A stretch of DNA of 64,000 nt from Adiantum capillus-veneris. Lineage: Eukaryota > Streptophyta > Polypodiopsida > Polypodiales > Pteridaceae. The stretch covers positions 35,971,446-36,035,445 of the forward strand of contig CM043969.1 of NCBI GenBank assembly GCA_014529385.2, given 5' to 3'. Position 1 is the stretch's first letter, and the number at the start of each line of letters is the position of its first letter. Below are positions 32,201-42,429 of the stretch, piece after piece. Below the pieces are notes generated by a model that did not search any database, was not told the DNA's origin, and worked only from the letters and a program-made list of their open reading frames with translations. The translations under genes and the position numbers were made by a program.

Positions 32201-33933
32201 TGAAGGTCCAGCTAATCCTATCTCTACTCTGATAGCATGGATGGTGCTCCGTAGAGGTCAATCACTTGTTCAATTTACTAATTCTTGTGCTATAAAGGTT
32301 TTAGCTCAAGGTTGTTTGAAGGTCCACCACTTGTCCAATCTAGATGTATTAAAAGAATCTACCTCTATTGTTTGAAGATCATGTCTAAGCTAAATCTATT
32401 GAAAGGAGCTACCTCTATTGTTTGAAGATCATGTCCAAGCTAGATCTATTGAAAGGAGCTACCTCTATTGTTTGAAGGCAATGTGTGAATGGTGTGTCTA
32501 CTATGTTTACCACCAGGGATGGTTTGGGGTAGAGTTCCACCACTTGTCCAACCATTTAATTATTTTGTTATGCAGGTTTTAGCCCAAGGTTTTTTGAAGG
32601 TCCACCACCTGTACAAGCTAGCTCTTTTTAAAGAAGCTATGTCTATTGTTTGAAGATCAATGTGTGCATGGAGTGTAGCTACTGTGTTTACTGCCATGGA
32701 TTGTTTGGGGCATAGGTCCATACTTGTCCAACCTACTAACCATTGTGTTATGGAGGTTTTAGCACAAGGTGGTTTGAAGCTCCACCACCTATCCAGGCTA
32801 TCTCTATTGAATAGTCCTATCTCTACTCTGATAGAGTGGATTGTTCTGGGTAGAGGTCAATCACTTGTCCAACTTACTATTTCTAGTGTTATAAAGAATT
32901 TAGCCCAAGGTGATTTGAAGGTCCACCAGCTATCCAAGATAGATGTATTGAAAGATGCTATCTCTATTGTTTGAAGGTCATGTCCAAAGTAGATCTATTG
33001 AAAGCAGCTATCTCTATTGTTTGAAGGTCAATGTGTGAATAGAGTGTACCTACTATATTTACAACCATGAATGTTTTGTGGTAGAGATCCACCATTTGTC
33101 CAACCTCGTAGCCATTGTGTTATCGAGGTTTCAGCCCAAGGTTATTTGAAGGTCCACCACATGTCCAAGCTAGCTCTATTGAAAGCAGATCACATGCTAT
33201 TGTTTGAAGGTCAGAAGGTCAATGGAGTCTAGCTACTATGTTTACTACCATGGAGGGTTTGGCATAAAGGTCCATCATTTGTTCAACCTACTAACCATTG
33301 TGTTATGGAGGTTTTAGCCCAAGGAGGTTTGAAGGTCCACCACCTGTCCAAGGTAGCTCTATTGAATAATTCTATATCTAGTCTAATAGCATGGATGTTT
33401 CTCGGTAGGGGTCAATCACTTGTCCAATTTACTATTCCTTGTGCTATAAAGCCCAAGGTGGTTTGAAGGTCCACCACCTGTCCAAGCTAGATGCATTGAA
33501 AGAATCTATCTGTACTGTGTGAAGGTCATGTCCAAGCTAGATATTGAAAGTGGCTATCTCTATTGTTTGAAGGTCAATGTGTGAATGGAGTGTCTACTAT
33601 GTTTACTACGAGGGATGGTTGGGGTAGAGGTCCACCACTTGTCCAACATATTAACCATTCTGCTATGCAGGTTTTAGCCCAAGGTTGTTTGAAGGTCCAC
33701 CACTTGTACAAGCTAGCTCTTTTTAAAGAATCTATCTCTATTGTTTGAAGGTAAATGTGCACATGGAGTGTAGCTACTTTGTTTACTACCATGGATGGTT
33801 GGGGGCATAGGTCCATCACTTGTCCAACCTACTAACCATTGTGTTATGGAGGTTTTAGTCCAAGGTGGTTTGAAGGTCCACCACCTATCCAGGATATTTG
33901 TACTGAATAGTCCTATCTCTACTCTAATAGCGT
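26271..33933. repeat. Satellite block 1 (141-bp and about 180-bp monomers, higher-order arranged)
   Basis: A tandem array with the recurring core GTGTTATGGAGGTTTTAGCC followed by CAAGGTGGTTTGAAGGTCCA. The interval between cores is repeatedly 141 bp (27231 to 27372, 27733 to 27874, 29285 to 29426, 29835 to 29976 to 30117) or 179-182 bp. The longer monomer has about 39 extra bases containing GTGTGAATGGAGTGTAGC. Near 29700-33000 the monomers form a higher-order unit of about 0.9 kb with landmarks GAATGTGAGATCTGAT at 30232, 31126 and 32038. The reading frames inside are by-products of periods divisible by three. I see no gene in this block. Confidence 0.9.
29700..33000. repeat. Higher-order repeat of about 0.9 kb, three to four units
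   Basis: Landmark GAATGTGAGAT(C/A)TGAT recurs at 30232, 31126 and 32038, spaced 894 and 912 bp. The order of 141-bp, 180-bp and short 52-bp subunits repeats between landmarks. The third unit carries an additional tandem copy of the 52-bp subunit (about 32370-32470). Confidence 0.75.
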
Positions 33934-35200
33934 TTGTACAACCAAAGTGTGTCGACCATAGAAGATGGCATGGATAGGTATATGCAAGTTATCAAAAGCA
34001 GGGCAAAAGGCTGGAGTAGCTAGGAAGATCATGGGCTGACAGGTAGCAACGGAGGTGTATGAATGATGTGTTTTATAGGCCAACGGAAGCTCTATACGGG
34101 GCTTATTTGGGGAGCAAGTGAAGGAGATGCAAAGTGCAGCTTTTGTGTCCAAACGGTTCATCAAACCGAGCTACGGAGCTCATGTTATTGAAGGTTGAAG
34201 GTTCAGTGTGTTGGGGATTCTTGCCAGAAAGGGTAGCTAGGGACAAGTGGTCCAAGTGGAAGTCAGGCTAGAGGTGTGTAGTGCTCAAATTATAGATCCC
34301 ATCAGTCTTTTCAAATTACAGATTAGAGCCCCAACAAAGTTCTATAGCAAGGTATGCATCACACGGGGAAAGCAAGAATTGATTGCACAGAAAACAGAGT
34401 CCGGAACGGAGAGATACTGAAGTGGAAAGATGGGTTGCATTTATCGGGAGTTGATTGGAGATTATTTGATCAGTTTTGTGGCTTCGATTCGAGGGCCTGG
34501 AGAACTGTAAAAAGTGATGAGGTTGGATGGGTTTGTAGTCGAAAACATGAAGTTATGCCTGGGCTTTGCGGTCTGGCAACTCGACATTGAAGCCACAAAT
34601 GGGCAAGCTCTCGAGTTGGAGGACATCAAAAAGTTTTTCCTCATCAAAAATGATTTGTTTGTAGGTCTTGACAGGCGTGGACCTGGGAGCGCCACGTGGC
34701 GGGCAACTTTACTGCACATGCAGACAGAAGAGAGCGGTGTTATGCCATATAGGCTGGCCCGTGAGACATTGGTTATGCATACAAGGAGAGCGTGAGCTCC
34801 GTGGTGACTAGGCTATGGCGGGCCAATGCTGGGCGCTGTTCTGGGCCCGATGGCATAGAGATGGTGATGCCCAGTGGCGTGCACTGGCGTGGCTGGCCAA
34901 CGACTGATGGTCATGCTATTTTCGCAGTGATGACATGGCGGAAAGTAAGGTCCAGTGCCCACGCACGCTAAGGGCCCATACTTTTGAAGTTAAAGAGGTA
35001 CACCCCAACCCCCCAATATCAACATCATTATTCCCCACCGAGGGCAGGGAGTGTGTCCCACGACAAAGAGAGAGGATGCAAGCGCAAGGAGGTTCAAGGA
35101 GCTCATAAAAGGGACGATCCCACCATAGGATCTCACGGTCAATGGACAACCAATAGGAGAGAAGGAATAGACCACCACAAAGGTCATAGAGCAAAGGTCA

Positions 35201-35204
<4 letters not shown>

Positions 35205-35237
<33 letters not shown>
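35205..35237. repeat. AG dinucleotide microsatellite in LTR of element C
   Basis: Uninterrupted AG run of 33 bp; the counterpart in element D (56446-56509) is about twice as long. Confidence 0.95.
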
Positions 35238-35240
<3 letters not shown>

Positions 35241-35436
35241 TATCCAAGAGGCATCCATAAGTGAAAATACAAGGTTGGACAATTGAGCGGACAAAGCATA
35301 GAGGCACCATGCAGATACCAAACATTTAGAAAGTGCCAAGTGGTGGCCATGCAGGGAAATTTATAAAAGAAGCTCCAGTTGATTGTACGAGCTAGATAGC
35401 TCTTTGGTTTTTTCTTTTTTAGCCTTAGCCAAGCCT

Positions 35437-35443
35437 TATAAAA
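35437..35443 (+). promoter_or_regulatory. TATA box in LTR of element C
   Basis: TATAAAA within CCTTATAAAAGAGCATAG. Element D has CCTTATAAAAGGGCATAG at 56694-56711, so the box is conserved. It lies about 520 bp before the LTR end, leaving a long transcribed R-U5 region. Confidence 0.55.
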
Positions 35444-35962
35444 GAGCATAGGCGTTCATTTTTTGGGGTCTTTTGGACCAAGGGGGTTTTTTTGCCAGAG
35501 AAAGTGATTGGAGTTTTTCAAGCCTGTGTATTGAAAGCTTGCCATTGGAGTTGCGTAGTTGGATGTACTATCTCCCTATGCAATAATACCAAATATTTGC
35601 CCCTAATTCTTGTGCTGCTTCTCCCCTTCCCCCTCTTTATCTTGCTCTGTACTTGGCTGGTGTTTGCAGAGGGTTTGCCTGCAGCTTGCCTGCAGCTTGA
35701 AGGGTGTCACTAAGAGGGAAGAATTGGGGTGTCTTGTGAGCCGGAAAGGGTGAGTTGAGCAGTGTGGGTGTGTTTGTGCTGAAAGGTGTTTTTTTGCAAG
35801 GTGTGAGGTGGTTGTTTGGTATGCTAAAGTGGAATTGTTAGTGCAAATTAGCCAATTTGAAGGTGTTATTAGAGAGGTTAGGGGTGCTGTGGAATTTAGG
35901 GGCTATAGAGAGGCAAAAATTTTATGTGTTGGGTGTGTTCCCTTTTCCCCCTATCCATCTTC

Positions 35963-35978
35963 TGGTGCCCCCACTGAG
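35963..35978 (+). promoter_or_regulatory. Primer binding site-like sequence of element C
   Basis: TGGTGCCCCCACTGAG five bases after the LTR. The identical 16-mer occurs at the primer site of gypsy-4 (minus strand, about 50029-50044). Confidence 0.65.
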
Positions 35979-36087
35979 AAGCTGTCTGATGCTCCAATTT
36001 ACGGTTGAAAGTGGTGTTTTTTAGCCTACTGAGTGGTTGGCTGATGGTTGATATGTTTGATGGTTGTCAAGTTTGAAGTTGACAGAG

Positions 36088-36878
36088 ATGGTGGAGCCAT
36101 GTTTTGGTCCCATATTTACGGGTATTGAAGATCCCGAGGATTGGTTAGTAGCAGATTTTGAATTATGACTGTTGTCGATGCGTATATCGACAAATGCAAA
36201 AAAGTTGCAGCTGGTGCCTGTGTTGATGTGAGGACGATCCAAGGTGTGGTTCAATGGTTTACAAAGCAGTGATCGAGGATGTTGGAAAAGATTGTGAAGT
36301 CAATTTTTGGAGCGGTTTCTAGAGGTGATTACACCAGAAGAAGCTGGTGCAAGGCTGAAGACGATACGCCAAAATTTAAGTAAAGGTTTTTTCATTTTCA
36401 TGGAGCAGTTTGAAGCTTTTTGGAAGCAATTAGAGGTTTCTATTGGGGTCAAAGCAACCAGTATTTGAAGCTGAAAAAACTGCTGAAGTGTTTGGATCCG
36501 AGGATTAGATAAAACTTCAAAGATGGTGCAGATACCTATGAAGACATGGTCTATCTGGAAAAGATAAAGAGCATAAAGGTAAACCGGAAGCTGGAGTTGG
36601 GCATGCTAAAGCGAGCATATTATATGCCTGTTGCGGAGGTAGCAAAGTGCTCTTTGTTCCAACCAAAGGAAATTCCAATTGTTCGATATGCAGAGCCTAT
36701 TGAGGTAAGGACTACTATTGGCTATGTTCCTTGGAGATTTTGAGTATTTGAAGTGCATGTGCTGAGGGTGGACGAGTTATTCACTGAGGAGAAGCTCCAT
36801 ATTGATGTCAACAAAGAAATGAAAGCATGAGCAGATGTAGAGGTTTTGGTGTAGCTTGAAGAGTTAACGCCTATTCTT
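36088..36878 (+). pseudogene. gag: Gag-like protein of gag-only element C
   Basis: Starts at MVEPCFGPIFTGIEDPEDWL, directly comparable to FPIFTGVEDAETWL in element A. The rest is split among frames: VWFNGLQSSD, QFLERFLEVITPEEAGARLK, YLKLKKLLKCLDPRIR, DTYEDMVYLEKIKSIKVNRK and LGMLKRAYYMPVAEVAKCS. There is no zinc knuckle. At least four frameshifts and several stops separate the blocks. The matching blocks in elements A and D support a single ancestral Gag. It is probably derived from Ty3/gypsy Gag, but the sequence alone does not settle that. Confidence 0.65.
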
Positions 36879-37631
36879 GTGGAAAGTTTGCATGAGAAGA
36901 TAGCAGAATACAATGGGGTTGCAGATATTGAGGGTTCAGAATCTGGTGAAGAAAGTCAGCAAAGGCAGGAAGATGGTCAAGTTTTTGTGGAGCAGCAAGC
37001 AGATGAAGATGCAGATCCGGAATCAATTTATAATTCCAATGATGGTGAGGATAAAAGCTCGTGTAGCTGGGAGACAAGAGAGGAGAATAGTGCGGATGAG
37101 TCCACATCCTATGATGGGGAGACGAGGTCTGATGAGCCTAAGCTGGTAAAGGCAAAGTTACCCTCTTATGTGATTGATGATATGGTAGTAGCCCATGTGC
37201 AAGAAGATCATGGAATGAAGCAAGTCGAGATGCTTGATGAAGACCCAATGGAGCGGTTTAGTCTTATAGATGATGAAGTGCAGGTAAAGGTAGTGTATGG
37301 TGCCATGCTAATGGCTATGGTGATGAAAGTAGTGGTGGAAGGTCCCATGGTGGTGCAACAGGTGCAACATTTTGCGAGGATAGATAGCGTAGCCGTACCT
37401 ATGGAGGATGTCAAGGTGAATGCAAAAGAGAACGAGTTTCTCTCTTCGGATGAAGATCCTGATGCAACGCTAGAAGAGGTGCTTGATGGACAGAAGGGTG
37501 AAGCTAAACAGCAAGAGGTGCTGATCGACCTTGAAGGGGCGGTTGATGCGGAAGGGTTCGATGATGCTGGAATTGTGTGTGTGACCAAAGAGGAGGTTGT
37601 GATGCCAAATATGGAGGAGATTCCGATGTAG
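36879..37631 (+). pseudogene. Acidic conserved region of the element C protein
   Basis: A 250-residue open stretch in frame with Gag-like sequence upstream (LVESLHEKIAEYNGV). It is highly acidic. Conserved blocks shared with A and D are VVYGAMLMAMVMKVVVEG, VVQQVQHFARID, VAVPMED, ENEFLSSDE and LIDLEGAVDAEGFDDAGI. A C/D-specific part precedes them (WETREENSADES, LPSYVIDDMVVAHVQE). No signal peptide, zinc site or catalytic motif is visible. The frame ends at a TAG at 37629-37631, where element D reads through with CAG, so the stop is recent decay. Confidence 0.65.
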
Positions 37632-37990
37632 CAGACATATCCAAGGGTGGAGAAAGAAAAATCCTCAACAGTGGCTTTGCTTCCATTGAAGGTATGCAAG
37701 TTATGGTTGATGCATATGGTGGTGGATATAGCTATACGAAGGCTGGTTCAGCAGGTACAGGGGTCTATGCTCAATTCCTCCACTTTATTTGGTTGGGAGG
37801 GAGGGTGAGACATGTATTGGAGCTTAGTGTTAGGTAGGCTAGGGTCAACTTACACACATGGTGGTCTAGGTGCTACGGTACAACACTATGTTGAGCAGTT
37901 ACAAATGGCTGGGAGATATCAAAGGTAGGTGTTTGATCCAGGTGGAAGTTATATGATGCAGGGGGTGGTGCAACCCACTTGAAGGTTTGA
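37632..37990 (+). pseudogene. C-terminal segment of the element C protein
   Basis: Homologous to 58339-58634 of element D and 5779-6114 of element A, spread over two frames. Landmarks are LWLMHMVVDIAIRRLVQQ-like sequence, SSTLFGWEGG, TYTHGGLGATVQHYV and, at the end, VFDPGGSYMMQG near 37930. Function is unknown. Confidence 0.5.
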
Positions 37991-38084
37991 CAATAGGAAA
38001 AATAAAATTGTGTACATATGGCTTTTGTTTTCTCATAGTGTATGCCAAGTTTTGCAGTTAGTAGTGGAATAAAGCTCTTATGTG

Positions 38085-38121
38085 GTTGAGCATAAATGCT
38101 CAAGTAGGGGGTGGGCAATGA
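38085..38121 (+). promoter_or_regulatory. Palindromic stem and polypurine tract of element C
   Basis: GTTGAGCATAAATGCTCAAG (38085-38104) is a 9-bp inverted repeat with a mismatch at its last pair. It is followed by TAGGGGGTGGGCAATGA and then the 3' LTR start. The arrangement equals that of elements A and D. Confidence 0.75.
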
Positions 38122-38208
38122 TGGTACAGCCAAAGTGTGTCGACCATAGAATATGGCATGGACACATATATGCAGGCTAGCAGAAGCAGGGCAAAAGGTT
38201 GGAGCAGC
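38122..38208 (+). repeat. 3' LTR stub of element C
   Basis: TGGTACAGCCAAAG onward matches the 5' LTR for about 87 bp and then changes to satellite at the shared bases AGCTA/ACTACC. The rest of the LTR is deleted, probably by recombination at this short match. Confidence 0.8.
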
Positions 38209-40454
38209 TACCATGTATCGTTTGGGGTAGAGGTCCACCACTTCTCCAACCTACTAACGATTGTTTTATGGAGGTTTTAGACCAAGGTGGTTTGAAGGTC
38301 CACCACTTGTCCAGCCTAGCTCTATTGAATAGTCCTATCTCTACCATGATAGCATGGATGGTTTCAGGTAGAGGTCCAACACCCAACCTACTATCCATTG
38401 TGTTATGGAGGTCTTAGCCCAAGGTGGTTAGAAGGTCCACCACCTATCCAACCTATCACTATTGAATAGTCCTATCACTATTGTTTGAAGGAAATTGTGT
38501 GAATGGAGTGTAGCTACTATATTTACTACCAGGGAAGGTCTAGGCAGGGGTCCACCAATTGTCCAACCTACTAACCATTGTGTTATGGAGGTTTAGCCCA
38601 AGCTGGTTTTAATTAAGGTCCACCACTTTTCCCAGCTAGCTCTATTAAATAGTCCTATCTCTATTGTGATAGCATGGATGGTTCCGGTAGAGTCCAACAC
38701 TTATCCAACCTACTATCCATTGTGTAGTTGAGGTTCTAGCCCAAGGTGGTTTGAAAGAATTTATCTCTATTATTTTAAGGTCAAAGTGTGAATGGAGTGT
38801 AGATACTATGTTTACTACCATGGATGGTTTGGACAAAGATCCATCACTTGTCCAGCCTACTAGCCATTGTGTTTTGGAGGTTTTAGCCCAAGGTGATTTA
38901 AAGGTCCACCACCGCCATCCAAGCTACCTCTATTGAATAGTCCTATCTCTACTTTAAAAGCGTGGATGGTTTTGGCTTCAGGTCGAGCTTTTGTCCAACC
39001 TACTATCCATTGTGTTATGGAGGTTTTAGCCCAAGGCGGTTTGCAGGTCTACCACTTAACCAAGCTAGATCTATTGAAAGAAGTTATCTTTATTGTTTAA
39101 AGGTCAATGTTTGAATAGAGTGTAGCTACTATGTTTAGTACCATGAATTTTTTGGGGTAGAGATCCACCATTTGTCAACCTAGTAGCCGTTGTGCTATGG
39201 AGGTTTCAGTCCAAGGTTGTTTGAAGGTACACCACATGTCCAAGCTTGCTCTATTTCAAGAATCTCATGGGCTATTGTTCCAAGGTCAAAAGGTGAATGG
39301 ATTCTAGCTAGTATGTTTAGTACCATGGAGGGTTTGGGACAGAGGTCCATCACTTGTCCAACCTACTAACCATTGTGTTATGGAGGTTTCAGCCCAAGGT
39401 GGTGTGAAGGCCACCACCTGTCCAAGCAAGCTCTATTGAATAATCCTATCTCTACTCTGATAGCGTGGATGGTTCTGGGTAGAGGTCAATGACTTGTCCA
39501 ATTTACTATTTCTTGTGCTATAAAGGTTTTAGACCAAGGTAGTTTGAAGGTCCACCACCTGTCCAAGCTAGATGTATTGAAAGAAGCTATCTCTATTGTT
39601 TGAAGTTCATGTCCAAGCTAGATCTATTGAAAGCAGCTATCTCTATTGTTTGAAGGTCAATGTGTGAATGGAGTGTCTACTGGGTGAAATCATGTTAACG
39701 TGTCATGCTTTTTCATGTCCTGGACAATGCTTACTAGCACAATTTTGACATATGCTAACTAGTACAATAGCTTGAGCTACATCTCCATGATCTATGACAT
39801 ATGATATATCAATAGAAAGCACTTGAAACAAGGAATCCAAATGTACAACCTCCTACAAATTTTGATATTATTTGTAAAAAATTTACCGGACGCCCAACTT
39901 TTCAAAGATGTGCTAAGTTGAAACTGCTAACTAGCACAAAAAGCGCGACAGGTTAACATGCTTTCACCCTACTATGTTTACTACCAGGGATGGTTTGGGG
40001 CGGAGTTCCACCACTTGTCCAACCTTTTAACGATTTTTTTATAAACGTTTTAGCCCAAGGTTTTTTGAAGGTCCATCACATGTACAAGCTAGCTCTTTTG
40101 ATAGAAGCTATCTCTATTGTTTGAAGATCAATGTGTGCATGGAGTGTAGCTACTTTGTTTACTACCATGGAAGGTTTGGCACACAGGTCCATCACTTGTC
40201 CACCCTACTAACCATTGTGTTATGGAGGTTTTAGCCCAAGGTGGTTTGAAGGTCCACCACCTATCCAGGCTATCTCTATTGAATAGTCCTATCTATACTC
40301 TGATAGCGCGGATGGTTCTGGCTAGATGTCAATCACTTGTCCAATTTCTATTTCTTGTGTTATAAAGGTTTTAGCCCAAGGTGGTTTGAAGATCTAGCAA
40401 ATGTCCAAGCTAGATGTATTGAAAGACGCTATCTCTATTGTTTGAAGATCATGT
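38209..40454. repeat. Satellite block 2
   Basis: Same satellite as block 1. From CTACCATGTATCG onward it follows the same order of monomers as 27670-29380 and 53230-55014, a larger higher-order unit of about 1.7-1.8 kb. It is interrupted by a short inverted-repeat element at 39682-39969. It ends where gypsy-4 LTR sequence begins, at the shared bases CCAAGC. Confidence 0.9.
39682..39969. mobile_element. MITE-like element with terminal inverted repeats, 288 bp
   Basis: The ends are GGGTGAAATCATGTTAAC and, as reverse complement of the right end, GGGTGAAAGCATGTTAAC (17 of 18 match); similarity continues imperfectly to about 32 bp. The interrupted satellite normally reads GTGTCTACTATG. Here TACT is present on both sides (39678-39681 and 39970-39973), a 4-bp target duplication. 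The interior is AT-rich with no coding sequence. Terminal repeats plus a duplicated target make it a miniature DNA transposon. The 4-bp duplication does not fit hAT (8), Mutator (9), CACTA (3) or Tc1/mariner (TA), so the superfamily is open. Confidence 0.85.
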
Positions 40455-41502
40455 CCAAGCATGAAATGGCACAACAAACTTCAAGGACAATATACCTTCA
40501 ACCACCTGATGAGCCAACTTATCAAGTCAATTTGGAGAGAAGAGTCGTAGTTGTAGCATACAATTGCACCCAAAACTATAAATCTTATTTATGCACAAGA
40601 GTAGGATACCAGTGTGGTGAAGGGTATAGTATCACTCCACTCCTCTAGATGGCATAACTAACTTCAAGCTTCTCCATGCACCTATGTGTAATGATGGAAT
40701 AGAGCACTCACAATGCACACACTCTACACAACTAGGCTTGAAGAGTGGTGTGTTATGTGTTGAGAATGGTGTGGTGTAGTGTGATCATGTGACGATTTAC
40801 AAGGGAGAGAAGGGCTCTATTTATAGGTTTTAGAAGCCTCGATTAGGATTAGGTCTAATCAAGTTTATTTGAAGGAATAAAAGATTATGCATATTTATAT
40901 TTTTATCAATGAGGGTGGGTCTCTCTTGTCCTTTGAGTCACATGGATGTGGGATCAAGGGAAGAGAATTATTGAGGATGAAAGGAGAGAGGATTGAGTGA
41001 ATAATTTGGGAGTGCCTACTCTAGTAGAGGGTGCATTTTACAATAAGGTTAGTGGTTAGTAGTTAGTAATTATCACTAAAAAATATTTACAAAATCATTC
41101 ACCAAATGGTGAGATATATGATGAGAAAATTTAGAGAAGGGATGAGCTTGTAAAGAGAGGTTGAAGCTTTGGAGAAGTTGACATTCACCTCTTTACAGCA
41201 CCGGAAGAAGAAGCAGTCAGCATGGCGAAGTAGCGCGTGTCGATGAAGCTATGTTATCTTCAAACCTTGGAAAATTCATGATAAAAGCCTTCATTTGCAG
41301 AGGTTATCCTTGGATTTTTTCTGATTTTTTGAAGTTCTTTACAAAGCTGAAGAGAGTATGGTAATATGGACATATATGTAGAGAGAAAGGGGGACACATA
41401 GGGTGTAGAAATGGAGGATGAAGGCTATGGAGGTGTGAGAGATGTGGAAATGGTGAAGAGGGTGAATTAGGACATGGGAGTTGCAGGTTTGGGAGTGGGA
41501 AG
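40455..41502 (-). repeat. 3' LTR remnant of gypsy-4, outer part
   Basis: Collinear with 50515-51552. It is interrupted after GGGAGTGGGAAG by the CACTA element. A short open frame (about 40467-40648) is present in both LTR copies, but I see no sign that it is a gene. Confidence 0.88.
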
Positions 41503-41559
41503 CACTACAAGAGGTTGTGTGCTCTTATGACGCTGTTATCGACAGAAATACACTGGGTT

Positions 41560-41760
41560 TTTATAACCCCCGGCGTCGCTAAAACTGTCGCTAATAGCGT
41601 CGCTATATGCGTCGCTATATGCATCGCTATAAGCATCGCTATATACTGACACTCATAGCGATGGTCATAGCGACTGTTATAGCGAGGTTTACACAGAAGT
41701 CTATAGCGATGCTACAGAGCCATAAATAGCGACGGTTATAGCGACGCCCGAGAGAAATTT
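41560..41760. repeat. Left subterminal repeats of the CACTA element
   Basis: More than ten copies of GCGTCGCTA, GCATCGCTA or their complement TAGCGA(C/T)G lie within about 200 bp of the left end. In En/Spm such subterminal motifs are bound by the element-encoded TnpA protein; here the binder is unknown. Confidence 0.85.
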
Positions 41761-42098
41761 TATTTGGTGACAGGGCATTCCATCAAGCATATTGTACTTG
41801 ATTCACTTTTTAAAAAAAGTGCAAGGGTAGATAATAGACCCAAAATAGTCACCCACAAGACGCATTGTTTGCAAAATTGACAATTGTACACATCATAGGC
41901 AAAATGAATTGATTGGCAAATGTAATAATGACAATTGTACAACATCATAGGCATAAAGAATTGATTGGCAAAATGAACTGCGGTGACAAATGTAATAATA
42001 TACATGGTTCAAAAAGACGTATAAAATCCGTCTCATGATACATAAGCTATGAGAAACCCTAAACTAATGCTATCTAGCTACGGCTAAACTGACGTCGT

Positions 42099-42429
42099 CT
42101 AGTCAGACGTCTCATCGCGTCCAAGCGGCGTATCTGTCGGATTCTGCAAAAAAAGACAATAAGACAGCTTTCAGTAAGTATAAACATATAACGACATTTA
42201 TAAAACAATACAAAAAATAGAAAAGAGTAAACCCTAATACTAACCATGCCGCCGCGATAACTGAGAATGTCCATCAGGGCATTTAAGCCCTTCCTTCCTG
42301 CGTACTCGCGCTCGTACGGTGTGGGATCACGTCCTGTCATCGACCACTGTCAAAACATACAAAGATTTCATTATGTTAGAATTAAAAAACTCATAAACCC
42401 TAAACTATCAAACATGAAGAGCAATGCGA
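42099..42429 (-). other. Possible distal exons of the CACTA transposase gene
   Basis: Two further open blocks with good splice sites follow exon 4: 42346-42245 (WSMTGRDPTPYEREYAGRKG onward) and 42143-42099 (NPTDTPLGRDETSD, then TAG). Their acceptors end TTTGACAG and TTTTTGCAG, and the donor at 42439 reads GTAAGT. They join well to exon 4 only in a different frame from HFPTTWGAVDG, so either exon 4 has a one-base indel or they belong to an alternative transcript. The product of these exons is unrecognised. Confidence 0.4.

Larger units (their letters stand above)
33934..35957 (+). repeat. 5' LTR of gag-only element C
   Basis: 2024 bp, starting at TACAACCAAAGTGTGTCGAC and ending CCCCCTATCCA. 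It carries the G-box GCCACGTGGC at 34691-34700, an AG microsatellite at 35205-35237 and a TATA box at 35437-35443. Open frames inside are not conserved in frame with element D. Confidence 0.85.
33934..38208 (+). mobile_element. Gag-only LTR element, copy C (non-autonomous)
   Basis: A plus-strand element with a 5' LTR at 33934-35957, a primer site at 35963, an internal region with Gag, acidic and C-terminal parts, a palindromic stem, a polypurine tract and only the first 87 bp of the 3' LTR (38122-38208), after which satellite resumes. The start (TTTGTACAACC) matches the 3' LTR start TGGTACAGCC with changes at the first bases. It contains no enzyme domains. Homology to element D extends through LTR and internal region; homology to element A is clear only in the protein and in short motifs. 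Confidence 0.85.

Noticed and set aside
27185-33748. Many short plus-strand open frames with EVLAQGGLKVHHL-like repeats
   Set aside because: They lie within a tandem satellite whose periods are multiples of three; frames start and stop at variant bases and no start, splice or domain evidence supports genes.
26271-33933. Repeat array considered as CRISPR
   Set aside because: Monomers are contiguous with no unique spacers, and the context is a plant nuclear genome.
34354-34795. Overlapping open frames in the 5' LTR of element C
   Set aside because: The matching sequence in element D is broken by stops and indels, and the region is LTR.
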